Origin: Hankyongella sp964404985
GTDB lineage: Bacteria; Pseudomonadota; Alphaproteobacteria; Sphingomonadales; Sphingomonadaceae
Assembly (NCBI GenBank): GCA_964404985.1
Contig: CAYOMD010000019.1
Location: 1 to 49,942 of the forward strand
Reading direction: 5' to 3'
Length of the DNA: 49,942 nt
Shown here: positions 8,532 to 16,444 of the stretch, piece after piece
Position numbering within the stretch: the stretch's first letter is position 1
Layout of the letters: every line of letters starts with the position of its first letter
Notes under the pieces: model-generated
What the model was told of the DNA's origin: nothing
Seen by the model: the letters and a program-made list of their open reading frames with translations, nothing else
The model's database searches: none
Position numbers and translations under genes: made by a program

Positions 8532-9659
8532 TCAGCCGTCGTTGAAGCCGAGCAGGGAGTTTAGGGCCTCAGGGCTTGCGCCCTTCACATGCAGCGTGCG
8601 TTGCGGGTAGGGAATCTCGATGCCGTCCGCCTCGAAGCGTTCCTTCAGCAGCCGGTTGAAGGCGCGGCTCACGTCCCACTTCGCTTGCGGTGCCGTCTTG
8701 ATGCGGGCCTTGATGACGACGGCATTGTCACCAAACTGGTCCACCCCAAGAATGGACAGCGGCTCGAGGATCTTCTGCGCGAAAGATTGATCGGCCTGCA
8801 ATTTGGCCCCGGTTTGGGTAAACGCATGAAACACGGTGTCGAGATTACTGCCGTAGGCGACCCCGACATCGAACACCGCGTAGGCATGGCCGCGCGTCAT
8901 ATTCTCGATCGTGCCGATCTCGCTGTAGGGGATGATGTGCAGCGTCCCTTCCAGGTCGCGCAGCCGGACCGTGCGCACACTCATGCTCTCGACGGTGCCG
9001 GCATGCGTGCCGACCCTGACCACATCACCGAGGTCCATGGAGTTCTCCAGCAGGATCATCAGGCCGGTGAGAAAGTCCTTGACGAGGGTCTGCGCCCCGA
9101 AGCCGACGGCCAGTCCGACGATCCCGGCACCGGCCAGCAAAGGCGTAATATCAAGCCCGACTTCGGCAAGGATCAACAGGACCGCCATGCCGGCGATCAG
9201 CACGCGCAGGGTGCCAAATGCCACCGGGATCACGGTACGCAAGCGACGCGAGCCCCCTTCGCCCCCGGGCATCAACAGGAAGCGCAGCAGACGCGGGACC
9301 CCGGCCCAGGCAAGGCTTGCCATCAGCAGGATCAGGGCGATCCGCAGTGCGTGCGTCATGATAACGCCGGGGCTGGTCAGCCAGCGGTCAATGCGGAACC
9401 CCCAGATGACCAGCACCACCGCACAAGCGAGAATCCACAGGGACAGGATGCTCACCCGCCTTGGGAAGGAAACAGCGGCCTGATCGGTCGACCGGCGCAG
9501 GAGCACCATGGGCAGAATACCGACCGCTAGCAGGATTAAACCCGAGGCAACGCTGTTGGTGATCAGTTGTTCGGGCGACAGCGCGACGAGGCGCGTGACG
9601 GTCTCCGTCAGCCACTCACGCCAGCTATCGATGGGCAGGGCATCTGGCGTGTCTGCCAT
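8532..9659 (-). CDS. Small-conductance mechanosensitive channel (MscS family)
   Basis: 375-aa inner-membrane channel that opens on hypo-osmotic shock. About four hydrophobic helices precede the pore helix and the signature GIVGLAVGFGAQTLVKDFLTG. The beta domain follows (DVVRVGTHAGTVESMSVRTV, then LRDLEGTLHIIPYSEI), and the C-terminal vestibule domain ends in IPYPQRTLHV. The ATG at 9659 has an AGAGG ribosome site on the minus strand; the open frame upstream has no similarity and was left out. It is convergent with the OmpA lipoprotein gene (24 bp apart) and divergent from the SDR gene. Confidence 0.92.
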   Translation of the reverse strand: MADTPDALPIDSWREWLTETVTRLVALSPEQLITNSVASGLILLAVGILPMVLLRRSTDQAAVSFPRRVSILSLWILACAVVLVIWGFRIDRWLTSPGVIMTHALRIALILLMASLAWAGVPRLLRFLLMPGGEGGSRRLRTVIPVAFGTLRVLIAGMAVLLILAEVGLDITPLLAGAGIVGLAVGFGAQTLVKDFLTGLMILLENSMDLGDVVRVGTHAGTVESMSVRTVRLRDLEGTLHIIPYSEIGTIENMTRGHAYAVFDVGVAYGSNLDTVFHAFTQTGAKLQADQSFAQKILEPLSILGVDQFGDNAVVIKARIKTAPQAKWDVSRAFNRLLKERFEADGIEIPYPQRTLHVKGASPEALNSLLGFNDG

Positions 9660-9759
9660 ACTGGAGCCTCTTTCGCGGATTTCAGAGGTTGCCTCAGCCA
9701 ACCCCGCCGTCCTAACATAAGCGAGTTCGTTGCCGGCTGCAATCGCGCATGGGGTCATC

Positions 9760-10518
9760 ATGTTGACACTAAAGGGTAAAACGGTGCTTGTCACCGGCGG
9801 TTCCCGCGGGATCGGCCGGGCGACCGTGCTGGCACTCGCTGAGCGTGGTGCGCGGGTGATCATCCACTATAACAGCACGCAGGCGGCAGCCGAAGCCGTG
9901 CTGGCACAGGCGGGTGGCAACGGCGGGCTGGCCCAGGCCGATCTCGCCCAGCCGCTTGCTGCTCGCAGCCTGTGGAACAAGGCGCTGGGTATAGCCGGCG
10001 GACGCATCGACGTGCTGGTCAACAATGCGGCCACCATGCGCCAGAGCGGTGTCGAGGCGGAATGGCAGGACTGGGCGACGGACTGGCAGGCGGTGATGCA
10101 GGTCAACCTGCTGGCACCGGCCGATCTGGTGAAGGCCGCAGTCCCGCATTTCCTCGGCAACGGGGGTGGCCGCATCATCAACATTACCAGCCGTGCCGCA
10201 CACCGGGGCGACGCACCGGACTATATGCACTATGCGGCATCGAAGGCGGCGCTGGCAGCCCTCACCAAATCGGTCGCGCGCGGCTATGCGCGGCAGGGCG
10301 TGCTCGCCTTCAATATCGCGCCTGGCTTCACCCGCACCGAAATGGCGCAGGACTGGGTGGAGACCTATGGCGAGGCCTTTGCCACACAGGATATCCCGCT
10401 GGGGCGCATGGCCACACCGGAGGAGGTTGGCGCGCTGGCCGCATTTCTGGCCAGTGAGGCCCCGCCGTCGCTGACCGGCGCGACATTGGATGCCAATGGT
10501 GCCAGCTATGTGCGCTAG
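9760..10518 (+). CDS. Short-chain dehydrogenase/reductase
   Basis: 252-aa classical SDR with a Rossmann fold. The cofactor motif is TGGSRGIG (about residues 12-19), NNAA lies near residue 90, and the catalytic Ser and Tyr-xxx-Lys are in ITSRAA and HYAASK. APGFTRTEM and the C-terminal GATLDANGASYVR are typical of the 3-oxoacyl-ACP-reductase-like group. I chose ATG 9760 because the conserved LKGKTVLVTGG follows directly. The substrate cannot be told from the sequence. It stands alone between divergent mscS and the DUF1476 gene. Confidence 0.88.
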   Translation: MLTLKGKTVLVTGGSRGIGRATVLALAERGARVIIHYNSTQAAAEAVLAQAGGNGGLAQADLAQPLAARSLWNKALGIAGGRIDVLVNNAATMRQSGVEAEWQDWATDWQAVMQVNLLAPADLVKAAVPHFLGNGGGRIINITSRAAHRGDAPDYMHYAASKAALAALTKSVARGYARQGVLAFNIAPGFTRTEMAQDWVETYGEAFATQDIPLGRMATPEEVGALAAFLASEAPPSLTGATLDANGASYVR

Positions 10519-10543
10519 ACAGCACCGAGGGTTCGACCCCTTA

Positions 10544-10572
10544 TTGAATACGGCGCATCCGGACGTTATCTG
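10544..10572 (+). promoter_or_regulatory. Candidate promoter for DUF1476-bolA
   Basis: TTGAAT (10544-10549), a 17-nt spacer, and TATCTG (10567-10572) lie about 30 nt before the DUF1476 start codon. Both hexamers are imperfect. The placement and spacing are right for a housekeeping promoter. Confidence 0.35.
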
Positions 10573-10601
10573 ATTTACACCTCACAGAACGGAACCCACC
10601 G

Positions 10602-10925
10602 ATGACCACGTTCGACTCCCGAGAAAAAGCCTTTGAGGACAAGTTCGCCCATGACGCGGAACTGATGTTCAAGGTGACGGCGCGCCGGAACAAGCTGCTT
10701 GGCATCTGGGCGGCCGACCTGCTCAAGCTGACCCCTGCGGAGTCGGACAGTTACGCCAAGAGCGTGATCGCCGCCGACTTCGAGGAAGCGGGCGACGACG
10801 ACGTGCTGCGCAAGGTGCACGGCGATCTGACCGCACGCGGGATCACGATCACCGAGGCCGAGGTCCGCCGCGCCATGGACGAGAAAATGACCGAAGCACG
10901 TCGGCAATTCATGGAAGACCTCTGA
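10602..10925 (+). CDS. DUF1476 protein (F1-ATPase zeta-type inhibitor)
   Basis: 107-aa soluble helical protein of the DUF1476 family (PF07345), found in alphaproteobacteria. In Paracoccus this family includes the zeta subunit, which inhibits ATP hydrolysis by F1Fo-ATPase. The family marks are visible: the N-terminal FDSREKAFEDKFAHDAEL, RRNKLLGIWAADLL in the middle, and EAEVRRAMDEKMTEAR near the end. In zeta the N-terminus inserts into F1. It ends 1 nt before the bolA start, so the two are surely co-transcribed. Inhibitor function here is inferred from the family. Confidence 0.88.
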   Translation: MTTFDSREKAFEDKFAHDAELMFKVTARRNKLLGIWAADLLKLTPAESDSYAKSVIAADFEEAGDDDVLRKVHGDLTARGITITEAEVRRAMDEKMTEARRQFMEDL

Positions 10926-10926
10926 A

Positions 10927-11163
10927 ATGGCGATGGACCCGCGTGACGTCGCCGCGCTGATCAAGGCGGCTATTCCGGATGCGGTGGTCGAGATGGGCCG
11001 CTTCGGCGAGGACAACGACCACCTGACCGCCCGGGTCACCTCGGCGGCATTTGCCGGCCTGCCGCGCGTGCGCCAGCATCAACTGGTCTATGCAGCCCTC
11101 GGCACCCGCATGGGCGGGGAACTGCATGCCCTGGCGCTCACGACCCTGACACCGGATGCGTGA
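10927..11163 (+). CDS. bolA: BolA/IbaG family protein
   Basis: 78-aa BolA-like protein, the usual size. BolA proteins pair with monothiol glutaredoxins to bind or transfer 2Fe-2S clusters. Family features are the hydrophobic helix at residues 6-14, the central HLTARVTSAAFAGLPRVRQHQLVYAAL and the C-terminal ELHALALTT. The invariant histidine is in GELHALAL. The monothiol glutaredoxin gene starts 76 bp downstream, which fits a BolA-Grx pair. It starts 1 nt after the DUF1476 stop. Confidence 0.9.
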   Translation: MAMDPRDVAALIKAAIPDAVVEMGRFGEDNDHLTARVTSAAFAGLPRVRQHQLVYAALGTRMGGELHALALTTLTPDA

Positions 11164-11239
11164 TTGCATGGCGCACTCCGGTTGAACATTTCGCCATATG
11201 CCCCCATCTCAGGGGAAAATAGTCATCCAGGAGACCCTC

Positions 11240-11569
11240 ATGACCTTGCCGATCACCGAGCGCATCCGCGAAACCGTCACCAACCATGATGTCGTGCTGT
11301 TCATGAAGGGCACGCATCTGTTCCCGCAGTGCGGTTTCTCCGCGCGTGCAGTCTCGATCCTCGAGCATTTCGGCGTTGAATTTACCGGCCTCGACGTGCT
11401 GCAGGACGCAGAGCTGCGCCAAGGCATCAAGGATTACTCAAGCTGGCCGACCATCCCGCAACTCTACATCAAGGGCGAGTTTGTCGGCGGCTCCGACATC
11501 ATGATGGAAATGGCGCAGTCCGGCGAGCTGGAGCAACTGCTGCGCGACAAGGGCCTGGTCACCGCCTGA
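11240..11569 (+). CDS. grxD: Monothiol glutaredoxin Grx4
   Basis: 109-aa CGFS-type glutaredoxin. The active site is C31 in FPQCGFSARAV. The glutathione-site residues SWPTIPQLYIKGEFVGGSDI and the MMEMAQSGEL segment follow in the normal order. Such proteins carry 2Fe-2S clusters with BolA and take part in Fe-S delivery and iron sensing. The start is ATG 11240, with AGGAG 7 nt upstream; the open frame to 11198 has no similarity. It is the third gene of DUF1476-bolA-grxD. Confidence 0.95.
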   Translation: MTLPITERIRETVTNHDVVLFMKGTHLFPQCGFSARAVSILEHFGVEFTGLDVLQDAELRQGIKDYSSWPTIPQLYIKGEFVGGSDIMMEMAQSGELEQLLRDKGLVTA

Positions 11570-11646
11570 GGCCATTCTGCAGCGCTAGGGGTCTACTGTC
11601 TACAAAGCGTGATGACATTGGATTGGCTCAGAGCATCAGAATAACT

Positions 11647-11738
11647 CCGTCACCCTGAACTTGACTCAAGGGCAAGATGACATTTGGCACCTGCGCGGCG
11701 TTCACATTGAGGATGCTGAGGCAAGTTCAGTATGACGG
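11647..11738. repeat. Interrupted inverted repeat, 17-bp arms
   Basis: The left arm is CCGTCACCCTGAACTTG (11647-11663). The right arm is CAAGTTCAGTATGACGG (11722-11738). They are complementary except at two positions, with 58 bp between. The phrase 'TCA(C)CCTGAACTTG...CAAG' matches a dispersed intergenic repeat seen in many alphaproteobacterial genomes. Confidence 0.65.
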
Positions 11739-11789
11739 AAATCGGCTCTGGGCGAACGGTTCAGTCTTAGGTTATACCGGTTTAACTTT

Positions 11790-11853
11790 CCGCTCGTGGT
11801 GAGCTTGACGAACCACGAGCCGCTCATCCCTTCGACAAGCTCAGGGTGAGCGG
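11790..11853. repeat. Compound hairpin of the 'CTTCGACAAGCTCAGGGTGAG' type
   Basis: GCTCGTGGT (11792-11800) pairs with ACCACGAGC (11812-11820). A second arm pair, CCGCTCATCCCT near 11820 and AGGGTGAGCGG at 11843-11853, follows at once. The block is a dispersed intergenic repeat common in sphingomonads and other proteobacteria. It may act as a transcript barrier between the convergent genes. Confidence 0.6.
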
Positions 11854-11902
11854 CATGTGCACCGCCTCAGAATGGCGAATATGTAAATGAAGTCATCAGA
11901 CT

Positions 11903-12220
11903 CTAGTCGCCGGGTGCGATGGTGACCCGGAGTCCGTCCAGCCCGTCGTGCATTTCGATCTGGCAGGAAAGGCGCGAGTTCGATTCCCGGTAGTCGCTGG
12001 TGTCGAGCAGTTCGTTTTCGTCTGCTTCCATCGGGTCGAGTTTTGCCAGCCACTCTTCGTCCACATAGACGTGGCACGTGGCGCAAGAGCAAGATCCGCC
12101 GCAAAGCGCCAGGAGCTCATCGAAACCGGTGTCCCGGATGATCTCCATAACGGAGAGACCGACTTCGGCCTCGACTTCGGATTCTTCGGCATCCCTGTTG
12201 GTGACGATGATCTTTGCCAT
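11903..12220 (-). CDS. 2Fe-2S ferredoxin, adrenodoxin type
   Basis: 105-aa soluble electron carrier. The cluster ligands are C40, C46 and C49 (spacing C-x5-C-x2-C, in ALCGGSCSCATCHVY) and C86 in RLSCQIEM. This is the vertebrate/ISC-type pattern used by ferredoxins that serve P450 systems or Fe-S assembly. The extra C44 lies inside the loop and is unlikely to be a ligand. It begins with the usual strand MAKIIVTNRD. It is not next to isc or P450 genes, so its partner is unknown. It is divergent from the glycosylase gene. Confidence 0.92.
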   Translation of the reverse strand: MAKIIVTNRDAEESEVEAEVGLSVMEIIRDTGFDELLALCGGSCSCATCHVYVDEEWLAKLDPMEADENELLDTSDYRESNSRLSCQIEMHDGLDGLRVTIAPGD

Positions 12221-12292
12221 TGCAAACCCCTACGATTCTCTCTCTTTCTTCTAGCTTGTGAGGCTTGCATTGCAAGGCGTTGCGGAGGGGCA

Positions 12293-12910
12293 ATGGGACT
12301 GACTGCAGAACAGCTTGACCTAAGCCTGCGCGCCGTGGCTGCGCAGGACCCGGCGGTGCGCGAGGCGCTGGCGACCGTTGGCCTGCCTGCCCCGCGGGTC
12401 GCAGCGCGTGGCTATGCCGCGCTGTTGCGCGCACTGGTGGCGCAGCAGCTCTCGGTCAAGGCGGCGGCATCGATCCACGGGCAGCTGGCGGCGCTCATCC
12501 CGCTTGACGATCCCCATGCCTTGCTGGCGCAGGATGACGAGACCTTGCGCGCCTGCGGGCTCAGCCGGCCCAAGATCGTCTATGCGCGCGCCCTGGCGCA
12601 GGCCGTTATTTCTGGGCAGCTGGCGTTGCACGCCCTACCTGATGATGACGATGCGGCGGTCGCGGCGATCAGCAGCGTCAAGGGTTTTGGTCGCTGGAGC
12701 GCTGAGGTGTACCTACTGTTTGCCGAGGGGCGAGCGGATATCCTGCCAGCCGGAGACCTGGCGCTGCAGGAAGCGGCGCGTCGGCTGCTGCGGCTGGAGG
12801 CGCGCCCCACGGACAAGGCCCTTCGGGAGATCGGCACGCGCTGGAGCCCTCACCGTGGGGCCATGGCGATTTTCCTGTGGCACTATTACGCCAACACGGC
12901 ACCATTGTAA
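12293..12910 (+). CDS. DNA-3-methyladenine glycosylase II-like (HhH-GPD)
   Basis: 205-aa base-excision enzyme of the HhH-GPD superfamily, resembling the short AlkA/Mag1 type without the N-terminal AlkA domain. Its helix-hairpin-helix is VKGFGRWSAEVYLLFAEGR. The catalytic aspartate is D155 in PAGDLALQEAA. The N-terminal LVAQQLSVKAAASIHGQL helix is conserved in the family. The start is ATG 12293, with GGAGGGG just upstream; the frame is open back to 11948, but that stretch is antisense to the ferredoxin gene and is not coding. It likely removes alkylated purines. Confidence 0.88.
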   Translation: MGLTAEQLDLSLRAVAAQDPAVREALATVGLPAPRVAARGYAALLRALVAQQLSVKAAASIHGQLAALIPLDDPHALLAQDDETLRACGLSRPKIVYARALAQAVISGQLALHALPDDDDAAVAAISSVKGFGRWSAEVYLLFAEGRADILPAGDLALQEAARRLLRLEARPTDKALREIGTRWSPHRGAMAIFLWHYYANTAPL

Positions 12911-12980
12911 CATGGGATAGCTAGGGAGTGATCGAGGTCTCTATGCCCGCCCGCGGCAGGAGAGCGTGTGATGCCAGTCT

Positions 12981-13823
12981 TCAGCACTGGGTGGGTGGCA
13001 AGGCCCCGAGTTTGCCGAGCGTCTCGTTCAATTCCTTCTGGCGACGCCAGGGCAGGAAGTGGTTTTCGCCCGTGATGGTGACGGTCTCGACCGGGGCGGC
13101 GACGAACTGCTTCTGCATGAACGGCACATTGGCATAGGGCACGAGCTCATCTTTGGTGCCATGCACGATGAAGATCGGGCAGCGCACCGCGCCCAGCTTC
13201 GGCTCCAGGGCTTCCAGATGCGGTTTGAGCGCGATGAGTTCGTCGTTCGCATTGCGCAGTGCGCGCGGCAGGATCGACCGGAACGGCCACCAGGTGCCGA
13301 CCCACTGGATCGACTGGATTTTCTCCAGCGCCGGGTCGAGTGAACCGGCGGCGATCACCAGTCCGCCCACTTTGTCCGGGTAGTCGGCGGCGACCTGACT
13401 CACGATCGGCCCGCCAAGCGAATGCCCGACCAGCAGCGGCCAAGCGCCGTTGCGCTGCACGAGAAGCGGCACCAGGGCGGCAGCCTGGTCGGCCAGCGAT
13501 GTCACCGCCCGCTTGGGGCCGCTGGCGCCAAAGCCCGGCCGGTCCACGGAGATATATTCAAACCCCGGCGGCGGATTGAGCAGGAACTCTCCCCAGCCTT
13601 GTGCATCGCCGGGCGTGCCATGGACGAAAATCACCCTGCGACCGCTCGGGTCGCCACCATAGAGATAACTGACGGTCATGCCCTGCGGGGCGGTGTAGCT
13701 CGCGCGCGGCAGCCGCTGGATTGCAGCCTGCAGGGCACTCGGCTGTTCGGAAGGCCCGCACGCAGCAACGGTCAGGCTAAGCCCGACCGTTGCCAGTTTC
13801 ACGAGTGCGCTGAGCGGGCGCAT
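12981..13823 (-). CDS. Alpha/beta hydrolase lipoprotein
   Basis: 280-aa alpha/beta hydrolase with an N-terminal lipobox (LTVAAC), so it is probably membrane anchored on the periplasmic side. The oxyanion segment is FVHGTPGDAQGW. The nucleophile is the Ser of VGHSLGGP, the acid is the Asp of HGTKDELVP, and the histidine is in GENHFLPWR, so the triad is complete. The start at 13823 shares one base with the stop of the DoxX-like gene (TGATG), which shows translational coupling. The substrate is unknown. Confidence 0.87.
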   Translation of the reverse strand: MRPLSALVKLATVGLSLTVAACGPSEQPSALQAAIQRLPRASYTAPQGMTVSYLYGGDPSGRRVIFVHGTPGDAQGWGEFLLNPPPGFEYISVDRPGFGASGPKRAVTSLADQAAALVPLLVQRNGAWPLLVGHSLGGPIVSQVAADYPDKVGGLVIAAGSLDPALEKIQSIQWVGTWWPFRSILPRALRNANDELIALKPHLEALEPKLGAVRCPIFIVHGTKDELVPYANVPFMQKQFVAAPVETVTITGENHFLPWRRQKELNETLGKLGALPPTQC

Positions 13824-14314
13824 CAGCTTTGTGCCGGATGTGCTGCCCCCCGGTTCAGGAAGCTGAGAGCGATATCCTTGTTGAGCAGCACCAGAATTGC
13901 GCCGGCTACCCACACACCACAGGCCATACCGAACAGCAGGCCACCGTCTGACGTTCCATCCGTATTCACGACGGCAACACCGAGCGGCGTGAACAGGTGG
14001 AAGAAGATCGCGCCGCTGATGACACCGACCGACATGGCCGCCCCAACGAGCTGCAGAATGCGCAGCTTTGGTGCCAAACCTAGCAGCAGCAGGGCGCTGG
14101 CGATCAGTTCGGCAGTGCCGATGACATATTGCGAGAAAATGCCATCCTTTGCGAACAGGCCGTCAAACCCCAGGCTTGCCGCCCAGGTGTTCAGGGTGCC
14201 GAAGATGTAGTCGGTCTCCGGCGATCCGGTGAACTTGTAGAACAAGGACTGGATGAACACGAAGGCGATGTAGATTGTCAGCACGATCGGCAGGTACTTA
14301 TTGCCCTTGCTCAT
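13823..14314 (-). CDS. DoxX-like integral membrane protein
   Basis: 163-aa membrane protein with four or five hydrophobic helices (about residues 8-25, 60-80, 87-108, 125-145). The arrangement (a helix followed by FYKFTGSPET, then AELIASALLLLGLAPKLR) resembles DoxX/DoxD-like quinone-pathway membrane proteins. That is a fold-level guess. AGAGGGA precedes the ATG at 14314. It lies between a YHS-domain gene and a lipoprotein hydrolase in a tight operon. Confidence 0.7.
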   Translation of the reverse strand: MSKGNKYLPIVLTIYIAFVFIQSLFYKFTGSPETDYIFGTLNTWAASLGFDGLFAKDGIFSQYVIGTAELIASALLLLGLAPKLRILQLVGAAMSVGVISGAIFFHLFTPLGVAVVNTDGTSDGGLLFGMACGVWVAGAILVLLNKDIALSFLNRGAAHPAQS

Positions 14315-14338
14315 GGATATATTCCCTCTCTGATGGTT

Positions 14339-14800
14339 TTATTTGCCCAGAACTTTCGGCCAATTGGCGTTGGCAGACTTGATGTACTCGGTTTGCTTGG
14401 AGACCCACTTCTTGCCGATATCGGCATCGTAATTCAGATACAGCTTGCCGTCCACGATCTTCCAGACTTTCGGATCGGACGAGGCGGTGGTGTTCATGGC
14501 GACCGCGTAGGCGCAATATCCGCCATATTGCGGGGCGTAGCTGGCGGGCGACTTGGCAAAAGCGTCCCGGTTTTCCGCGCTGGAGAAGCGCCATTCCGTA
14601 CCCATCCATGTGTGCGTGAACTTCTTGTCGCCTTTGACCGGCATGCCGGCCTTGAAGTAGGCGACCGGGTCGTAACCGCTCACGGCAACCTTGTTGAACA
14701 GGCCGGTGTAGATGGGCGCTTCTGCCGCAAACGCCGTTGCGGGGGCCGCAAGCGGGGTCAGGACTGCCAGAGCCAGGATTGTGCGAATCGGTAGGGTCAT
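14339..14800 (-). CDS. Exported YHS-domain protein
   Basis: 153-aa protein with a Sec signal peptide (MTLPIRTILALAVLTPLAAP...AFA). A YHS domain follows: VAVSGYDPVAYFKAG, then FSSAENRDAFAKSPASYAPQYGGYCAYAV. YHS domains often bind metals; the Cys of GGYCAYA and nearby residues are the likely site. The ATG at 14800 has GGAG 8 nt upstream on the minus strand; an ATG at 14812 is less likely. It is the first gene of the YHS/DoxX-like/hydrolase operon. Confidence 0.82.
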   Translation of the reverse strand: MTLPIRTILALAVLTPLAAPATAFAAEAPIYTGLFNKVAVSGYDPVAYFKAGMPVKGDKKFTHTWMGTEWRFSSAENRDAFAKSPASYAPQYGGYCAYAVAMNTTASSDPKVWKIVDGKLYLNYDADIGKKWVSKQTEYIKSANANWPKVLGK

Positions 14801-14894
14801 GATCGTCTCCATCTTGGATGCGCCAACTGCCGGCGCGAGCGTGATGCCCTGTATTCGTGGGCGGTGCCGAAAAGTTACGGCGTGTGGATCATGC

Positions 14895-15749
14895 TCAGCG
14901 AACTCCAAAGGTCCAGCCCTCAGTGTCGGCAATTGCGACGGATAGTGGCGAGGGCGTCCAGAAAGAGTTGTCGCCTGCATATGCGCGCAAAGCCGCTGAT
15001 GAGACCAGTGCGTCCGTCATGTCATCCGTCAATGGAGCGTGAGCGCCAACTGGCGGGCTGTCAAGTGCAGCGAGAGCATGGTTCAGCGTTGATAGATCAC
15101 GGATTTTCAGTCCCGCCATCCCTGCGTGCCGGATGAACGCCTGGCAGTAGATTTCCACGACGACACTCTGTCCCGGCACACAGGGCATGAACGGCCAGAC
15201 GGTGACCTGCGTGCTGAGGCGGTGCAGCAGGCGCATGCCGGCAAAGCTTGCCTTGGCCACCTGAGCCGCGCCGATCGCATCGAACACGCTGGAGGGCTTG
15301 CGGCCACCTGTGGCATTATAGCGCCGTTCGCAGGCGCGCAGCCGCATGAAGGGCGCTTTCGGGCCATCGGCAGCCCCGAGATAGAAGTGGCGCCGGTAGT
15401 GGTCGGTCACGAAATCGGCGGCCCCCAGGTCTTCAGCGGCACAGAGGGCATCGACATGCGCCCAGAAGCCGGGGCCATCGTCCGCGGTTGCGCTGCCGGG
15501 GAGATAGGCACCGCAATCAAGATAGGGGGGCGCAAACGAGAAATCGAAGCCGATAAGCGCGGGCGGTCCGGGGAGAATATCCGTGATCAGCCAGTCCAGC
15601 ACGTCAGCGCGGCGCCACCCGTGCGCCCGCTCGACCAGCATGGGCGGGCCGCCGTCCGCCGCGCAGACGGCCACCTGAATTTTTCGGCTATAGCCGGTTT
15701 TCGCGCCGGACCAGTCGATGCCGATAAACCGTGCAAACCCGCCGCTCAT
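14895..15749 (-). CDS. DUF429 protein (predicted RNase H-like)
   Basis: 284-aa protein that starts with RFIGIDWSGAK, the first strand and Asp of an RNase H-like fold. A second acidic segment, LIGFDFSFAP, comes near residue 70, and a late LTDDMTDALVSSAALRAYA segment follows. This matches the DUF429 family of predicted nucleases, whose role is not established. The start at 15749 overlaps the stop of the membrane-protein gene by four bases (ATGA). The longer open frame up to 16262 is antisense-like coding inside that neighbour and was rejected. Confidence 0.78.
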   Translation of the reverse strand: MSGGFARFIGIDWSGAKTGYSRKIQVAVCAADGGPPMLVERAHGWRRADVLDWLITDILPGPPALIGFDFSFAPPYLDCGAYLPGSATADDGPGFWAHVDALCAAEDLGAADFVTDHYRRHFYLGAADGPKAPFMRLRACERRYNATGGRKPSSVFDAIGAAQVAKASFAGMRLLHRLSTQVTVWPFMPCVPGQSVVVEIYCQAFIRHAGMAGLKIRDLSTLNHALAALDSPPVGAHAPLTDDMTDALVSSAALRAYAGDNSFWTPSPLSVAIADTEGWTFGVR

Positions 15750-16444
15750 GCGCGCGGCGGCAGAGACGCCAGGGCAAGATAGGTTCGGGTCGCGACCGCA
15801 TAGGACAGGCCGATTGCGCAGATGGTGACGATGGAGAGGATAAGTGCGGTGGCAAGAGTACGCGGCGGAGGCTGGTCTGGCGGCGTGCCCAGCGCCTGGA
15901 AGGCAGTCAGCGCCAGCAGGAATATCCCCAGCACAAGGCCGCTGGTCAGCAGCACCAGGGCCAGCAAGGGCAGCCGTCTGCCCTCTGTCAGGGCATAGGA
16001 CCGCTTGAGCGCATCTACCAGCGACAATTTCTCGAACAGGGCGGCAGGCGGGGCAACCAGGGTGACGATGGCCACGAAAATCCCCGGCACAAGCAGCATC
16101 AGCGACCCGAGCAACACCCCCAGAAAGATCACGAATGACAGGCCGACCAGCGTGCTGACCTGCGGGCCTATCGTCGCCCGGAGGGATGAGAAGCCAGGCT
16201 GGCCGCCAGTCGAGTAGGCATGGTACAGGCCGAGGGTGAAAACCCCGAACAGCATCACGCAAATCTCCGTGATGATCCGCGCGAACAGATCGTCGTCTCC
16301 TAGGCCGAGCCTTGGCAGCACGACATTGACCATGATCTGCGGCAGGACAACCAGCGGCAGGGCAAGGTTCAGCAGGGGCAGCACACAGGCGCGCAGGCCC
16401 AGCAGCGATTCCCGCAGGATCTGCAGAACATCAAGGTCCCTCAT
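15746..16444 (-). CDS. Polytopic membrane protein, unknown function
   Basis: 232-aa protein with about six hydrophobic helices, of the kind annotated as a glycerophosphoryl-diester-phosphodiesterase membrane-domain-like family. The core helix-loop PGIFVAIVTLVAPPAALFEK, followed by LVDALKRSYALTEGR, is the recognisable part (a conserved 'A L x R S Y x L T x G' turn). No catalytic residues are evident. It overlaps the tatC stop by four bases, so it is translated with the tat genes. It may be an assembly or lipid-related factor, but nothing shows this. Confidence 0.72.
   Translation of the reverse strand: MRDLDVLQILRESLLGLRACVLPLLNLALPLVVLPQIMVNVVLPRLGLGDDDLFARIITEICVMLFGVFTLGLYHAYSTGGQPGFSSLRATIGPQVSTLVGLSFVIFLGVLLGSLMLLVPGIFVAIVTLVAPPAALFEKLSLVDALKRSYALTEGRRLPLLALVLLTSGLVLGIFLLALTAFQALGTPPDQPPPRTLATALILSIVTICAIGLSYAVATRTYLALASLPPRA

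Larger units (their letters stand above)
11570..11902. other. Intergenic region with dispersed repeats
   Basis: 333 bp without a gene, between grxD and the convergent ferredoxin gene. It holds two repeat-like blocks, given separately, joined by A+T-richer sequence. I see no open frame, tRNA or convincing promoter here. Confidence 0.6.

Noticed and set aside
15750..16262. N-terminal extension of the DUF429 protein
   Set aside because: It lies in another frame of the membrane-protein gene, which has clear hydrophobic helices. The RNase H-like domain begins just after 15749.
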